DNA from: Cymodocea nodosa
Taxonomy: Eukaryota; Streptophyta; Magnoliopsida; Alismatales; Cymodoceaceae
Assembly: GCA_036874045.1 (NCBI GenBank)
Contig: CM072343.1
Location: 12,606,001-12,670,000 of the forward strand
Length of the DNA stretch: 64,000 bases
Reading direction: 5' to 3'
The notes beneath the pieces are model-generated. The model was not told where the DNA came from. It did not search any database and worked only from the letters and a program-made list of their open reading frames with translations. Each line of letters starts with the position of its first letter. The first letter of the stretch is position 1. The translations under genes and the position numbers were made by a program. This document shows, piece after piece, positions 1 to 10,312 of the stretch.

Positions 1-1754
1 CACAAGCAGAAATGATGGGGCCTTCGACTGAAGAAGAAATAAGAGAATTTGCAGAACTGGTTCAAGTTGGGAAGAATCAAGGAGAATCAGAAGATTTGGC
101 AGTGGCTAAAACACACCTGGTGTTTGATGCACTGTATAAAAAGAGGGCTGTAGAAAAGTTGAAAGCCCAATATAAAATTAAGGTGGAACAGCATCACGCA
201 GCTACTGCTAGAACTGTTGCCAAACCTACTGCAAAAGGAGATGAAGCTGGTCCTTCGAGACCAGTAATTATAGGAAAAGTTAAACAGGAAGAGCTAGTAC
301 CTGTGGCTCGAAGGCCTGTAGAGCCTACTTTTGTAGATTTAATTTCAGAAGATGAAGAGGAAGAACAGGCACAACTAATTAGAAAAAAGAAAGGAAAAGA
401 AAAAGTGCCTGAATTTGAGGAAATTAAATCTGAAGTACCAATTTTTACAGGGCCTGTGGAGCAGATTTTTATTAACCTGCTATCCGATTATGAGGAGGAG
501 CAGAAGGAGCAAAGAAAAGAAAAAAATCAGGTTGAAATTAGTCTGCAGCCTGTACAAGAAGAAACAGAAATTAGGACAGAAACTGAATTGCCCATGACTC
601 CATCCCAATCTGTTACAGAATCAGAAAGAACAGTAACATAATAGATTGGTAGTCAGGAGGAAGAAGAAAATGAAGAGGCTGAAAGAAGCCATTTAGACAA
701 AAATAATTTCACAGATTCCACTGAAGAGCAAGAAACTCTTCAGCAAATTATGGAAAGAATTCAAGATAGAGTGGAGAGTTCTACCGGCTCACTACCATAG
801 ACAGAAGCAAAAGCAAAAATTCAGGAATCTGAAGAGAATGTCCAAATGCAGCCTATGCTAGAGGAAGAGCAAGAGCAAACCCCTTTGGAGCAACAAAGTC
901 ACCTTCCTGACTCGACTGAAACAACAATTTTGAATGAAGTACATTTTTGTAGTCAGGAAGCTTATATCAAATACCAAGAAATAAGGGGTTACGATATTAT
1001 TTACAGTAGACCAGTAAATTGGGATGGAATGCAAGAAATCAAATATCTATTTGAATTCCAAGGTCTACTGCAATTTATATCTCAAGATAGAGGGCATGCA
1101 GTATATGAGAATTTAGTGCCCTGTTTTTATGCAAATTTAAGAGGAGAAGGAGAATTAATTTCAAATGTGGAGAAAGCTGATGTACAGATAACACCAGAGC
1201 TTCTCCACAACATATTTGGTTTAAAGAATGAAGGAACAAAAATTTTGGAGGATACAATTGCAGTTGAATGGACTGAGCAGCAAATTAAGGATTGTTTAGC
1301 TATCAATCCTGGTGTGCCATTATTAAATAGATTGAAGCATTTAAATGGTAAAGCACACATGGTAGCTAACATTCTGATTAAGAATGTCTATCAACGACAG
1401 GGCCATGACATAGAATTAAGTCAATTTGTCAAATGGGCCACGTACGTAGTTGTAAATAAAATCCAAATAAATTGGTCTATAGTTTTTGTCTCCAAGCTGA
1501 AAACAGTAAAGAAGAAATTATTTTATGGAGATTTGATTCCACTGTTGATGGTGGATAGTATTGATTTCACTAAATGGATATCAAAAAGGATAAGATTTAG
1601 AACCATTTCAGTGAAAGAATACAGAAATTTTGTAGCTGCAGAATTAGCTGTACCTTCTAGAGAAATTGCAGGAGTAGTAGAGAGGATAAATCAATTATAA
1701 CTTCAATTAGAAAAACTCCAAAAGGATGTAGATGAACTTAGGCATAGAGATTAA
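1..1754 (+). pseudogene. ORFx, 3' two-thirds (unknown retroelement protein)
   Basis: The 5' end lies outside the window. One frame runs to TAA 1752-1754 with premature stops at 639, 798 and 1698. Visible parts in order are: a basic helix (around 120-200); two SUMO-interaction-like motifs, FVDLIS plus acidic run (330-368) and FINLLSD plus acidic run (468-500); an E/Q-rich linker; a globular region (about 930-1640); and a C-terminal heptad coiled coil (about 1676-1751). The globular part, with ENLVPCFYANL and VQITPELLHNIFGL, resembles the 'putative plant transposon protein' type domain found in Athila-like ORFs. That is a resemblance by eye, not a search result. Its place after integrase matches the env-like position of Athila elements, but I see no signal peptide or membrane segment. 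Function unknown. Confidence 0.75.
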
Positions 1755-2658
1755 ATTGTATTGTTCGTCTACTTGTGTAAAATTGTATGAAATTGTATGA
1801 TGTACTTGTATTGTAATTGATTCATATTAATGAATGTAAATTTTTTAGATGCAATTTTCATACGTGTTTTGAATGTGAAATGAATGGAAATTATTGAATA
1901 TTATGTTATTGTGAAATTTTATGAATGAATATGTAACAGATTTACAATTTGCTGAATGACAGGATAACTGCTTAAAAATTTCTACATGTTATAAGGTAAA
2001 ATGTAAATTCTGCATAACATAAAATGACCTGCAATTTAAATCTTTATATAATGTTCAGATTTAAATGTATTTTAATCAAAATGAGGCATTAATGACAAAG
2101 ATTTAACTTTATTACAGTTAGTAAAATGACAAAGAAAAAAAAAAAATAGTATAGAAAACTTACAAGAGTGAAACTTAGAAGTTGCTAAGTGTTAACTCAA
2201 CGAAGTAAGTCCGTTGAGTTAACCGTAACTCCACGAGGTCAGTAATATAATATAAGGTCACTCCGTTGAGTTATCTGTAACTCAACGAAGTTAGTCCGTG
2301 GAGTTAGCAACAGTAACCGACTGTGTTCTGTTGAGTAATCTATAACTCAACGAGGTTAGTTCGTGGATTAAGCAGAACATTTATTCTTTTAACCACAAAC
2401 GAAACTTCGTTGGTTTAGCGGTTACCAAAATTTGAAATTAGTAGTGGTACACGTACCCATTAAAACAGGAACCACGATGCACGTTGCAAGACACATTCTT
2501 GCAATGAGATTTATTCACTTTATGGATGCACAGTATATATATGAAACAGAATGTTATTTACGAGTTACCAGCACTCTTAAGAGAAAGGAGAAAGTGTTGG
2601 AGGAACTGGAAGGAGAAGCAGCTGATTCAACCTTCATCCGACAACAAATATTTATAGA
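1755..2658 (+). other. Spacer between ORFx and gag, palindrome-rich
   Basis: No long ORF. The first 430 bases are AT-rich. From about 2190 to 2370 there are repeated inverted pairs of the type TAACTCAACG / CGTTGAGTTA and TAACTCCACG / CGTGGAGTTA. A perfect 8-bp-arm hairpin, TTGCAAGA-CACAT-TCTTGCAA, lies at 2484-2504, and the same hairpin recurs at 13803, 31341 and 47626. A short frame around 2432-2676 is shared by copies, but its first Met is lost in two of four, so it is more likely 5' untranslated exon than a gene. Confidence 0.6.
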
Positions 2659-2676
2659 ATGGAAAGCTTCAGACTG
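2659..2676 (+). other. Putative exon 1 start of the spliced F-box mRNA
   Basis: ATG followed by five codons ends exactly at a GTATGT donor (2677). Joined to 4236, the frame continues through three codons into the F-box ATG at 4245. The same ATG and spacing occur at 31515-31532 and 47800-47817. In the spliced copy at 13972-13989 the ATG has become ATA and is followed by a stop. Spliced use is inferred. Confidence 0.5.
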
Positions 2677-4235
2677 GTATGTAATTAATCTTCTGTTATT
2701 TATTTATGAACACATGGACTCGTTCTCTAAGCACTAAACGATTAGTAAGAACACCTATCCAGGAATTTTCATTACAGAGGGGTACTGGAAAATTTTCTAA
2801 ACTGAACTTTAACGAAATTCTTTGGGGTGTAGCTAACCTTTCTTTAAAAGAGAACGCAGAGATGGCTGCTTCAGTAGAAAAACCATTAGGAGAGATTCTG
2901 TGTCCTGAATTAATTGATGAACCTTCATGTATTCGATTGCCAAACTTTGAGGGAGATAGGTTTGAATTGAAATCTAATTATATTAGTCAATTGCCACATT
3001 TTCATGGATTAGAAAGAGAGGATGCCTATTATTTCCTTAGAGAATTTAACGAAGTTTGTCAAATGATGAGAATGCCGAACATGAGTATAGATGCTATTAA
3101 ACTTAGATATATCCCTTTTGCTTTAAAAGATACAGCTAAGAGATGGTTATATACTCTGTCGCCTGATTCAATTTCTACATGGACTGAATTTTGCTCTGTT
3201 TTTCTGGAAAAATACTATCCAACACATCAAACGATTAAAAAGAAGAAAGAAATATTAATGTGTAGCCAAAAATAGGGTGAATCATTCTGGAAATATTTTG
3301 AAAGATTTAAAGATTTACTGACTCAATGTCCACATCATGCAATGAGTAAAGCACAATTAATAGGCATAATTTATGAAGGCATAGATGTTTCAACGAAATC
3401 TTTATTAGAATCTACTTGTCAAAATGGATTTTTAAAATTATGTAGTGAAGAAGCATGGGCATATTTAGAAAATTTTGCAAAAAGAACTACATAGTGGGAA
3501 AATTCAGCTGAAGCTATTGCAGATAAAAGATTATTGCTAAGAGGAATGCATGAAATAGATTCTAATACTATGCTTGAGGTGAAATTAAATGAATTAACAA
3601 AGAAAATAGAAGAGTTATCATTAAATCAAAAGCTAGCAGAAAAGAATACAAACATAAATGACTTAGATATTATTTATGGTAGAAACCAGAGAGATAACTT
3701 GGGAAATTATTATAATCCTAATTGGAGAAATCACCCGAATTTATCTTGGAGAAACAACAATTTTCAAGGAGGAGAAAATATAAATGAGAAGAACATAAGT
3801 TATGAAGTATTAATTGAACAAGGAGCTAGAATAGAGAAATTAGAAAAGATAATCCAACAAGTAAACAATCGTCTAGAATTTATATTTGGAAATGCTGTAA
3901 ATCAAAATCAGAATAGAAATATACCACTTAGACAGAAGGAACCAATGGAAGTTAGACCTACTAGAGGATTGCCAATACAAGCTATACCTAATCCTGTCAA
4001 TAGAACGGTTAATGAAATTGATACCTCTTCTGGGAGGGTAGCTGAATGAAGCAGTATATCTGAAGCAACTATCTGTATGTATATATGTTTTTATTTTTAT
4101 TTTAAGTTAATAGTATCGTAGAGTTAATTTTTAACTCAACGAACTTAGTCCGTTGAGTTATGCCTTAACTCCACGAGGGTGTGTAGTAGTTATGTTAACT
4201 TTTGTCTCTGCTAAATTTTTGTTTTTATTTTACAG
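2677..4235 (+). other. Putative intron containing gag
   Basis: It begins GTATGT directly after CTTCAGACTG and ends in a T-rich tract plus ACAG before AATCGACAA. The interval is missing, to the base, from the related copy at 13989/13990. The full gag ORF (2706-4049) lies inside. Unspliced RNA would therefore carry Gag and spliced RNA the F-box protein. Confidence 0.65.
2706..4049 (+). pseudogene. gag: Gag (capsid-type), copy 1
   Basis: A 447-codon frame opens at ATG 2706 and closes at TGA 4047. The middle (about 2880-3490) has the plant Retrotrans_gag pattern, with LRYIPFALKDTAKRWLYTL, a Trp-rich helix, FLEKYYP and ESFWKYFERFKDLLTQCPHH. The C-terminal part has YNPNWRNHPNLSWRNN and a short coiled coil. 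In Athila-type Gag a CCHC knuckle normally precedes the YNPxWRNHPN stretch. None is present here; the family's knuckle opens the pol ORF instead. TAG stops at 3273 and 3492 are CAG or CAA in other copies. It lies 3' of integrase, the reverse of the usual order. Confidence 0.85.
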
Positions 4236-4244
4236 AATCGACAA

Positions 4245-5384
4245 ATGGAATTAATGCAATTACCGTTGGATGCACAAAGGGAAATACTAAGTAACTTCTC
4301 AACTAAAGATCTGTGCAGGATGTGTTGTGTATCAAAGGAAATTAAAGACTGTATTGAAGAAAAATATTTTCAGGGACTACAAGCTGCAAAAATGACTAAG
4401 ATTAGAGATGGATTTATATGGAGGTCATTTAATCATAGTTCAAATACCCATGAATATCTGGCTATGGAAGAAACTACTGGAACTCCACCCAATGCATTAG
4501 AAGGAATGAGTCATATTATGGGGATAGATGAAGGATTAATCATATACAAGACGAGACCAAGGTATGCAAGTTTATCATTACCTGAGATTTTGATAAGAAA
4601 TCCTATAATAGGAGAAGAATGTAATATAGGAAGACCTAATATATTTGAAGCACCAACTGAAAATTTTGGGTCAGCTTTAATATTTTCTGATAAAAATTCT
4701 GCAATTCCTGAAAAATTATATTATTGGAGACCTACAGGAAATTGGGGTGAAGATTTATGCTTAAGTGTGTATAATTTTCTGAACAGATCTTGGAATGAAA
4801 ACATTGTAATATATCTAGGACAGAAATCATTAATTAACCAAACACATGTCATACTTGATGGTTATATTTATTTAGTCACGAAGATATCAATAGCATATAG
4901 ATCTGATTTATACATAGTGAGCATAGACAGTTATGATGATTATATAGAAATTTTACCTGTCCCGAGTGAAATAGTTAAACCACCATCTGAAAAATTTAAT
5001 AAAATTCAAATAGGAATGTGGTATAATGAAAAAGATGATCCTACTTTATGTCTGATAAGATGGTGGGATGAACTGATGAAATTTCAAATATGGATTATGG
5101 AAGACATGAATGAATGGAAGTGGGAAGAGGAGTATATTGAAATAGATGTAGAAATAGAAACTGCTACATTACCCTGGAACTAAAAAGGATCCCTTTCTGC
5201 ATTACATATCATTAATGGTAATACACTCGTATTTGGAATTTATAATATATTGCATGTTTACAAATTAAAAAGGATCAAGAACTGCATTAAAATAGAATTA
5301 ATAGCAAAAAGAACTATGCCTAAAAAGTTTGCTTGGACTGATACATTTATTCCATTTATTTCTACTTTTCAATCATGTTTTTAA
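4245..5384 (+). pseudogene. F-box protein carried by the retroelement, copy 1
   Basis: The 379-codon frame is open for 312 codons, then has TAA at 5181, and its family-wide end is TAA 5382. The N-terminus has an F-box (about residues 4-42): LPLDAQREILSNFSTKDLCRMCCVSKEIKDC. The rest, with YYWRPTGNW, SVYNFLNRSWN, DGYIYLV, DLYIVSIDSYD, TLCLIRWWDE and FQIWIME, looks like an F-box-associated beta-propeller-like region of plant F-box proteins. F-box proteins bind Skp1 and act as substrate receptors of SCF ubiquitin ligases. That role here is inferred from the family. It is intronless within the ORF, and its leader follows the AG acceptor at 4234-4235. Confidence 0.8.
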
Positions 5385-5817
5385 GTTGTGATTTTGTGTG
5401 TTTAATGTTGTGTATTATGCATTTATTTTTAGAAAAAAAAAAAGAATTTTGAAGTTTTTCATGTTCATTTTATAAAAAAAAAAAAAAAAAAAAAACAAAC
5501 AAACAAAACAAAATATCAATCCAGTTTGTGTTGGTATCTGTTCTAGGAAACCAACTGGCTTGCTTGTGAGCCACCAAAGGCATAGAAGCATGGGTTCCAC
5601 ACAAGACATTGATTTATTAATACCTGTTAAATGTTATTTTGTTTTATATTCTGTGTTTATCTGGGAATGAAAAGTTTTTCAGAATCAAAAATCGAAATAT
5701 GTAGAAAGAGATACAAATGGAACAAGGTATGTAACCAATTACTTATCTTGAATTTTAAATCAAACAAAACTTTATTCATGCCTGCTACAATTATTGTACT
5801 TATTATCAAATCTTTTA

Positions 5818-5855
5818 CATTGAGGACAATGCAAAATGTAGGTATGGGGGGGAGG
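5818..5855 (+). promoter_or_regulatory. Internal hairpin plus polypurine tract (module 1)
   Basis: The inverted repeat CATTG-AGGA-CAATG (5818-5831) is followed by a G-rich purine run (5841-5855). It closely parallels the module at the 3' LTR but lies 1.3 kb upstream. The same module occurs at 15566, 34629 and 50966. It could be a second plus-strand primer site or a relic of an earlier 3' end. Confidence 0.55.
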
Positions 5856-7126
5856 TAATTAAAGTAACAGCCATGTAAGTTTGTTAATTAAAGGAATTAA
5901 AATGGTACTGCAAAGTTTTGAGGAAATTGAAAATTTTTATGAACTTGCTGTAACTATCCGATAATTGAGACTGTAAAATTTTTATAAACTACTTGAATGT
6001 TATATTTAGAAGACTATAGAAGATGCTATAGAATTTATTATTTATGTAAATCTAGATATAGTATCTTATGATTTTTCTGAATTTCATGAGTTTAACAGTT
6101 TCACGATTTTAAAATGAAATCAGAATATTTAATGCTTAATCAGAAAATTATCTGAAGTCCTAAAGGAGCTGAGATGTGAATTCTAGATTAAATGAAACAC
6201 ATATGATGAAAGATACATTTACTTTGACTAATTGAACTTGTAGAATGATTTTTGTGTAGATCTTATTAAACTACAGATAAAGTATAAACTTATTGTTATG
6301 GATTCATATCTTTAGTAAATGATAGAAGCAGGATTATATGAGATTGGTGTTTTATTGCATTTGTATTAATCAAATACATGCATATACAGTATGTGATTAA
6401 TGCTTTGTTTTGTGTGTGCATTTATTTTTAGAAAAAAAAAAAAAAACTTTGAGAGTTTATTGACTTGTTTGATCACGAGCCTTTTGTACTTGAGCAGATA
6501 GGTATGTAAGGATTGTTGACCTGAAAAAGGACTCTGAAAATTTGGCAACCTAAGATCTTGATCAGATCTGAGATTGTTGACTGAAAGCTCGTTACATAGG
6601 TACATTAGAAAGCTCTTGCATGATTCAAGCTTGTCAAATTAACTTTTAAAGTACACAAAAAAAGAAAAAAATAAAAAACATATACTGTTATGAAAAGATA
6701 CAAGTGTTTTGTGAAATACAGATATCTTATGAATCGAGTATATTTTCTATTATCTAGAATTGCTGAAATATGAATCTGGAATTGACTTTTGAAGTTGTTT
6801 AATGGAAATACAATTCTTTATTCTACTTGTCTTAATCAGATTGAATTGGATTGTACTTTAATTTGTATGTTGTTGAAATTTCTTTTGGAAAAACTTATTG
6901 GAAAATTCAGGATTACAGATGATGAAAAGAACAAACGATAATATAATTAACACCTATATGAAAATGATATACTTTGTATGTAATTTACATATATTCTAAA
7001 TATCTTTGCAGGTTGATTACTGAAATATACAGAATATATGTTTATGCTAAACAGAAAAAAAACAAAAAACAAAAGGGGAAGAATTAATTTTAGCACTTTT
7101 TGAAAGACCAATTAATTAGATCTTAG

Positions 7127-7164
7127 TTTGCTAAGGGACTAGCAAAATTTAGGTATGGGGGAAG
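7127..7164 (+). promoter_or_regulatory. Hairpin plus 3' polypurine tract
   Basis: TTTGCTA-AGGGAC-TAGCAAA (7127-7146) is followed by AGGTATGGGGGAAG (7151-7164), which directly abuts the LTR's TG. This is the expected place of the plus-strand primer. Confidence 0.75.
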
Positions 7165-7822
7165 TGTTTAGAATGAAAAAGTGCATATTATTAACGGTTA
7201 AATGATGGTTAATTGCATAATATTTAGCTTATCATATGAGAATTAAGCTATTATGTTATAATTGCACTATTATATGCTTTAATTGAAGAATCTGTTTAAT
7301 TTTGGGGAATTAATGTTAATTTAGTACATTTATGAACTGTCGGTAAATTGTAGGCTGTGAAATTCTTAAGTATCCGAAAATGCATCTGAGCATCAGATAG
7401 TTATACCTGTAACTCTCCGGAATGTTATTTTATGTTTAAACTGTTGTTGACTCGTGTTGAGAGCTGGTAGATTTACTTACGTTATAACTCGTTAAGTTAG
7501 TATAACTACACGCGTTGAGTTACATGAAAATACACTAAGGCAACGTGTTAGGTTAGCGTTATAAACTTAAGTTGTTATTTTTGCACGTGTTTTATAGTTA
7601 ATTCAACGAAGGAAGTCCGTTGAGTTATCTGTAACTCCACGGACTATATATTTTCTAATATGCCACTGTAGCGGTTGTAGGAACAGATAGTTGGAAGGAA
7701 AAACCATGTTTGCATGTATCACGCAGGAATTCAATCATGCATGGAGAAGGAAGCATTGCCGTTGATCTGAAGGAAGGAAATCCAATCGACCATTCAAGCA
7801 GAAGCAGTTACCACTGAAGAAA

Positions 7823-7830
7823 TATAAAAG
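7823..7830 (+). promoter_or_regulatory. LTR A TATA box
   Basis: TATAAAAG, present at the same place in all six LTRs, with purine-rich sequence downstream. It is the likely U3 promoter. Confidence 0.6.
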
Positions 7831-8212
7831 AAAAGAAGAAAAAAAGAAAGTGTGTGATCGATGGACGGCCAGTGTATACAGAGGAGGAGCACCGAGCTTT
7901 CTATAGACAGTATCGGCAATTCTCCGAAGTATCACACCAACCATCGCATCACCACCATAATCACCAATCATCGGAGGTCTGTGAGGATACTTGCTTGATG
8001 TCGGGTCGATTCTGAGCCAAACACAGTGCCTGACAACCACTGTGTGGAGTGATCGCGTCGCGGGAAGGGAAGACATTTTCACCAAGTGCCGACTCATATT
8101 TCAGGAGATCGTAAAGCTTTTAGCCTTGGCTTCGGGTTGATGCCTGTATGTTGAAGAGGAGATCATCTTGCAATTCTAGACTCGCGATTCTATAGGGAGA
8201 GGAGACAGAATT

Positions 8213-8449
8213 GTAAGTAGTTCAATTTTCAGTGGTGTAATCGCGTTGCAAGTAGTGTCGGAAGTATTTACTGTCAAGTGAAATTACTTTACATTTCACC
8301 TTTCGCCCATCACATCAAAACAAAAATACCAAAAACAATTTATCTTTGTTTGTATGTTGTATTTGAGTGTTGTATTGTTGGTGTTGTATCGTGATTAATG
8401 TTATCTGTATCAATTTTATGATTGTTTTATGTTAGTTTTAATTTTACAG
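8213..8449 (+). other. Candidate leader intron in the LTR
   Basis: A GTAAGT donor follows GAGACAGAATT, and a T-rich stretch ends ATTTTACAG before TTTACTG. Both sites are kept in the other LTRs (for example 17392-17657; 22203-22449 with GCAG). The donor could also splice to downstream acceptors. No spliced copy is seen, so this remains a guess from consensus. Confidence 0.3.
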
Positions 8450-9016
8450 TTTACTGAAATTGGTTCGTACAAAACAACTTAAAGATTTTAATGGTTACTG
8501 TTTGAATCATCTGAATGTTAGTATTGCATAATGATAAATCCAATGTTAACTAGCATTAAAAAGCTTAATTGATGTTATTTACAATCTGTGGAATCGCCCA
8601 ATGGTTGACCGAATTCCTCTGCAATTAGCAGTATTATAAAGAAGAGACAGGCTCGTGGAGTTAACTTAAGTCCACGAGGATAGTCCGTTGAGTTATCAAT
8701 AACTCAACGAACTTAGTCCGTTGAGTTAATTGTAACTCAATGGAGTGCTTATTGAATATAAATTTGAATTTTTCACAATCAAACATTTCTTAAATTCATC
8801 AGCAATTCCTTATGGGATCGACCTGTACTTGCACACTGATACAATAGACACTGTGCACTTGCAGTTAAAGTACAAATTGGAATTAATATCTAAATTGAAT
8901 TAAAGGTTGTTTGTTTACTTCTAAAAGAAAGAATAGGCATAAAGATAAATTAACTAAGTAAAAATAGAAGTAACAAATCCAAGTTTTTCTAGTGTAGTGT
9001 TGGGAAAACACGAACA

Positions 9017-10312
9017 ACCATCAACACAATGCCTTGGTATGTAGACATAGTAAATTACTTAGTTACTGGTTTAACACCTAAGGATTGGAATAGATAGGAT
9101 AAGAAATTATTCTTTTCAAGAGTGAGATATTACTATTGGGAAGACTCATACTTATTTAAGAAATGTCTTAATCTGGTTTTAAGGAGGTGTGTTCTAGAAA
9201 CTGAATATCCGAGCATATTGTCTTTCTACCATGACCAAGCATGTGGAGGGCATTTTGGTTCAGAGAAAACTGCTGCCAAAATTTTGCAATGTGGATTTTA
9301 TTAGCCAACACTATTCAAAGATGCTCATAAATACTACTTAAGCTGTTTAAAGTGTCAACAAATAGGAAGAATACTAAAGAGGAATATGCTGCCTCTTCAT
9401 CCTATTATTGAGGTTGAAATCTTTGATGTGTGGGGAATAGATTTTATGGGTCCATTTCCTATGTCTAATCAATTTAATTATATATTATTGGGGGTGGATT
9501 ATGTATTTAAATGGATAGAAGTTATTCCTACAAGAACTATTGACAACAAAGTGGTAATACATTTTATAAGAATCAATATAATTGCTATTATCAGTGATAG
9601 AGGAACTCATTTCTGTAATAGAAGTTTTGAAGCCTTAATGAAGAAATATGGAGTAAACCACAAAATTGCAACATTATATCATCCGCAAACCAGTGGACAA
9701 GTAAAAAGTGCAAACAAACAAATTAAGTTAATCTTAGAAAAATTAGTAAATCCTATTAGAACAGATTGTGCTAATAAATTGATAGATGCACTTTAGGCTT
9801 ATGGAACTACTTATAAGACAAGCTTTGGTATGTCACCTTTTAGGCTAGTATATGGAAAAAGTTGTCATTTACCAGCTGAAATTGAACATAAAGCTTATTG
9901 GGCATTAAAAACTCTGAACACTAATTTAAATCAAGCTGTTGAAAATAGGAAATTACAATTGATTGAATTAGAAGAATTTAGGAATGAAGCTTATTCGAAA
10001 ATTGTAAGAGAAAGAGAGAAAATGAAGTTCTGGCATGATAAGAAAATTATTCCAAAAAGCTTTGAAATAGGATAAGAAGTATATCTTTATATGACTAGAC
10101 TCCATAAGCATCTAGGAAAATTAAGATCTAGATAGGCAAGACCTTACATAGTTCGAAATATTTATCCCTATGGAGCTATTGAAATTGAAAACCCTAAAAA
10201 TCAAAACATATTTAAAGTAAATGGACAAAGACTTATACCTATTTTGAAGATGTCAAAAAGTTCTTTTGGAATTGTAGAAGTAAGAGTAGAGGACTACTCA
10301 AGCTTTACTTAG
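9017..10312 (+). pseudogene. pol: Integrase fragment of pol, copy 1
   Basis: It begins in the linker after RNase H and ends at the family stop TAG 10310. It has the zinc-binding His/Cys region and the catalytic core with WGIDFMGP and SDRGTHF. About 21 bases before SDRG are missing in frame. The catalytic Glu is replaced by Lys (9704-9706). In-frame stops fall at about 9095, 9302, 9794, 10073 and 10133, each explained by one C-to-T or G-to-A change. Protease, RT and RNase H are absent because LTR A abuts here. Confidence 0.85.

Larger units (their letters stand above)
5385..7164 (+). other. 3' tail of the element between F-box and LTR
   Basis: Non-coding. It starts with A-rich tracts (5432-5445, 5475-5500), then a block of about 95 bases (5512-5607) that is nearly unchanged in all four tails and contains CCAGTTTG...ACCAACTGG inverted halves. 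Hairpin-PPT module 1 follows (5818-5855), then about 1.3 kb of AT-rich sequence, then hairpin 2 (7127-7146) and the PPT abutting the LTR. Minus-strand ORFs here look incidental. Confidence 0.6.
7165..9016 (+). repeat. LTR A (3' LTR)
   Basis: Starts TGTTTAGAATG right after the PPT and ends CGAACA at 9016, by alignment with the LTRs of the 21333-37592 element. It is the 3' LTR of a copy whose 5' half is left of the window. It carries a TATA box at 7823, a candidate leader intron (8213-8449) and GTTGAGTTA palindromes at 7480-7650 and 8650-8750. The next base enters pol of another copy at the RNase H-integrase linker, so this copy inserted into its own family. Confidence 0.85.

Noticed and set aside
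2190-2370. Clustered palindromic repeats that could suggest a CRISPR-like array
   Set aside because: Spacing is irregular, spacers are not unique, and the same motifs recur across a plant retroelement. No cas genes.
2432-2737. Small plus-strand ORF conserved before gag (also 31289-31540, 47574-47825)
   Set aside because: Opens at TTG, its first ATG is lost in two of four copies, and the frame breaks in the spliced copy. Treated as exon 1 leader.
6366-6605. Minus-strand ORF in the tail, related to 35088-35432
   Set aside because: Runs into poly-A tracts read as Phe runs; no start or domain support; the region is better explained as retroelement tail.
7735-8097. Minus-strand ORFs in the LTRs, similar in sequence (also near 17076, 21881, 36363, 54679, 55718)
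   Set aside because: They overlap LTR leader sequence that is conserved as DNA; lengths and ends vary between copies and no domain is recognisable. Likely by-products of LTR conservation.
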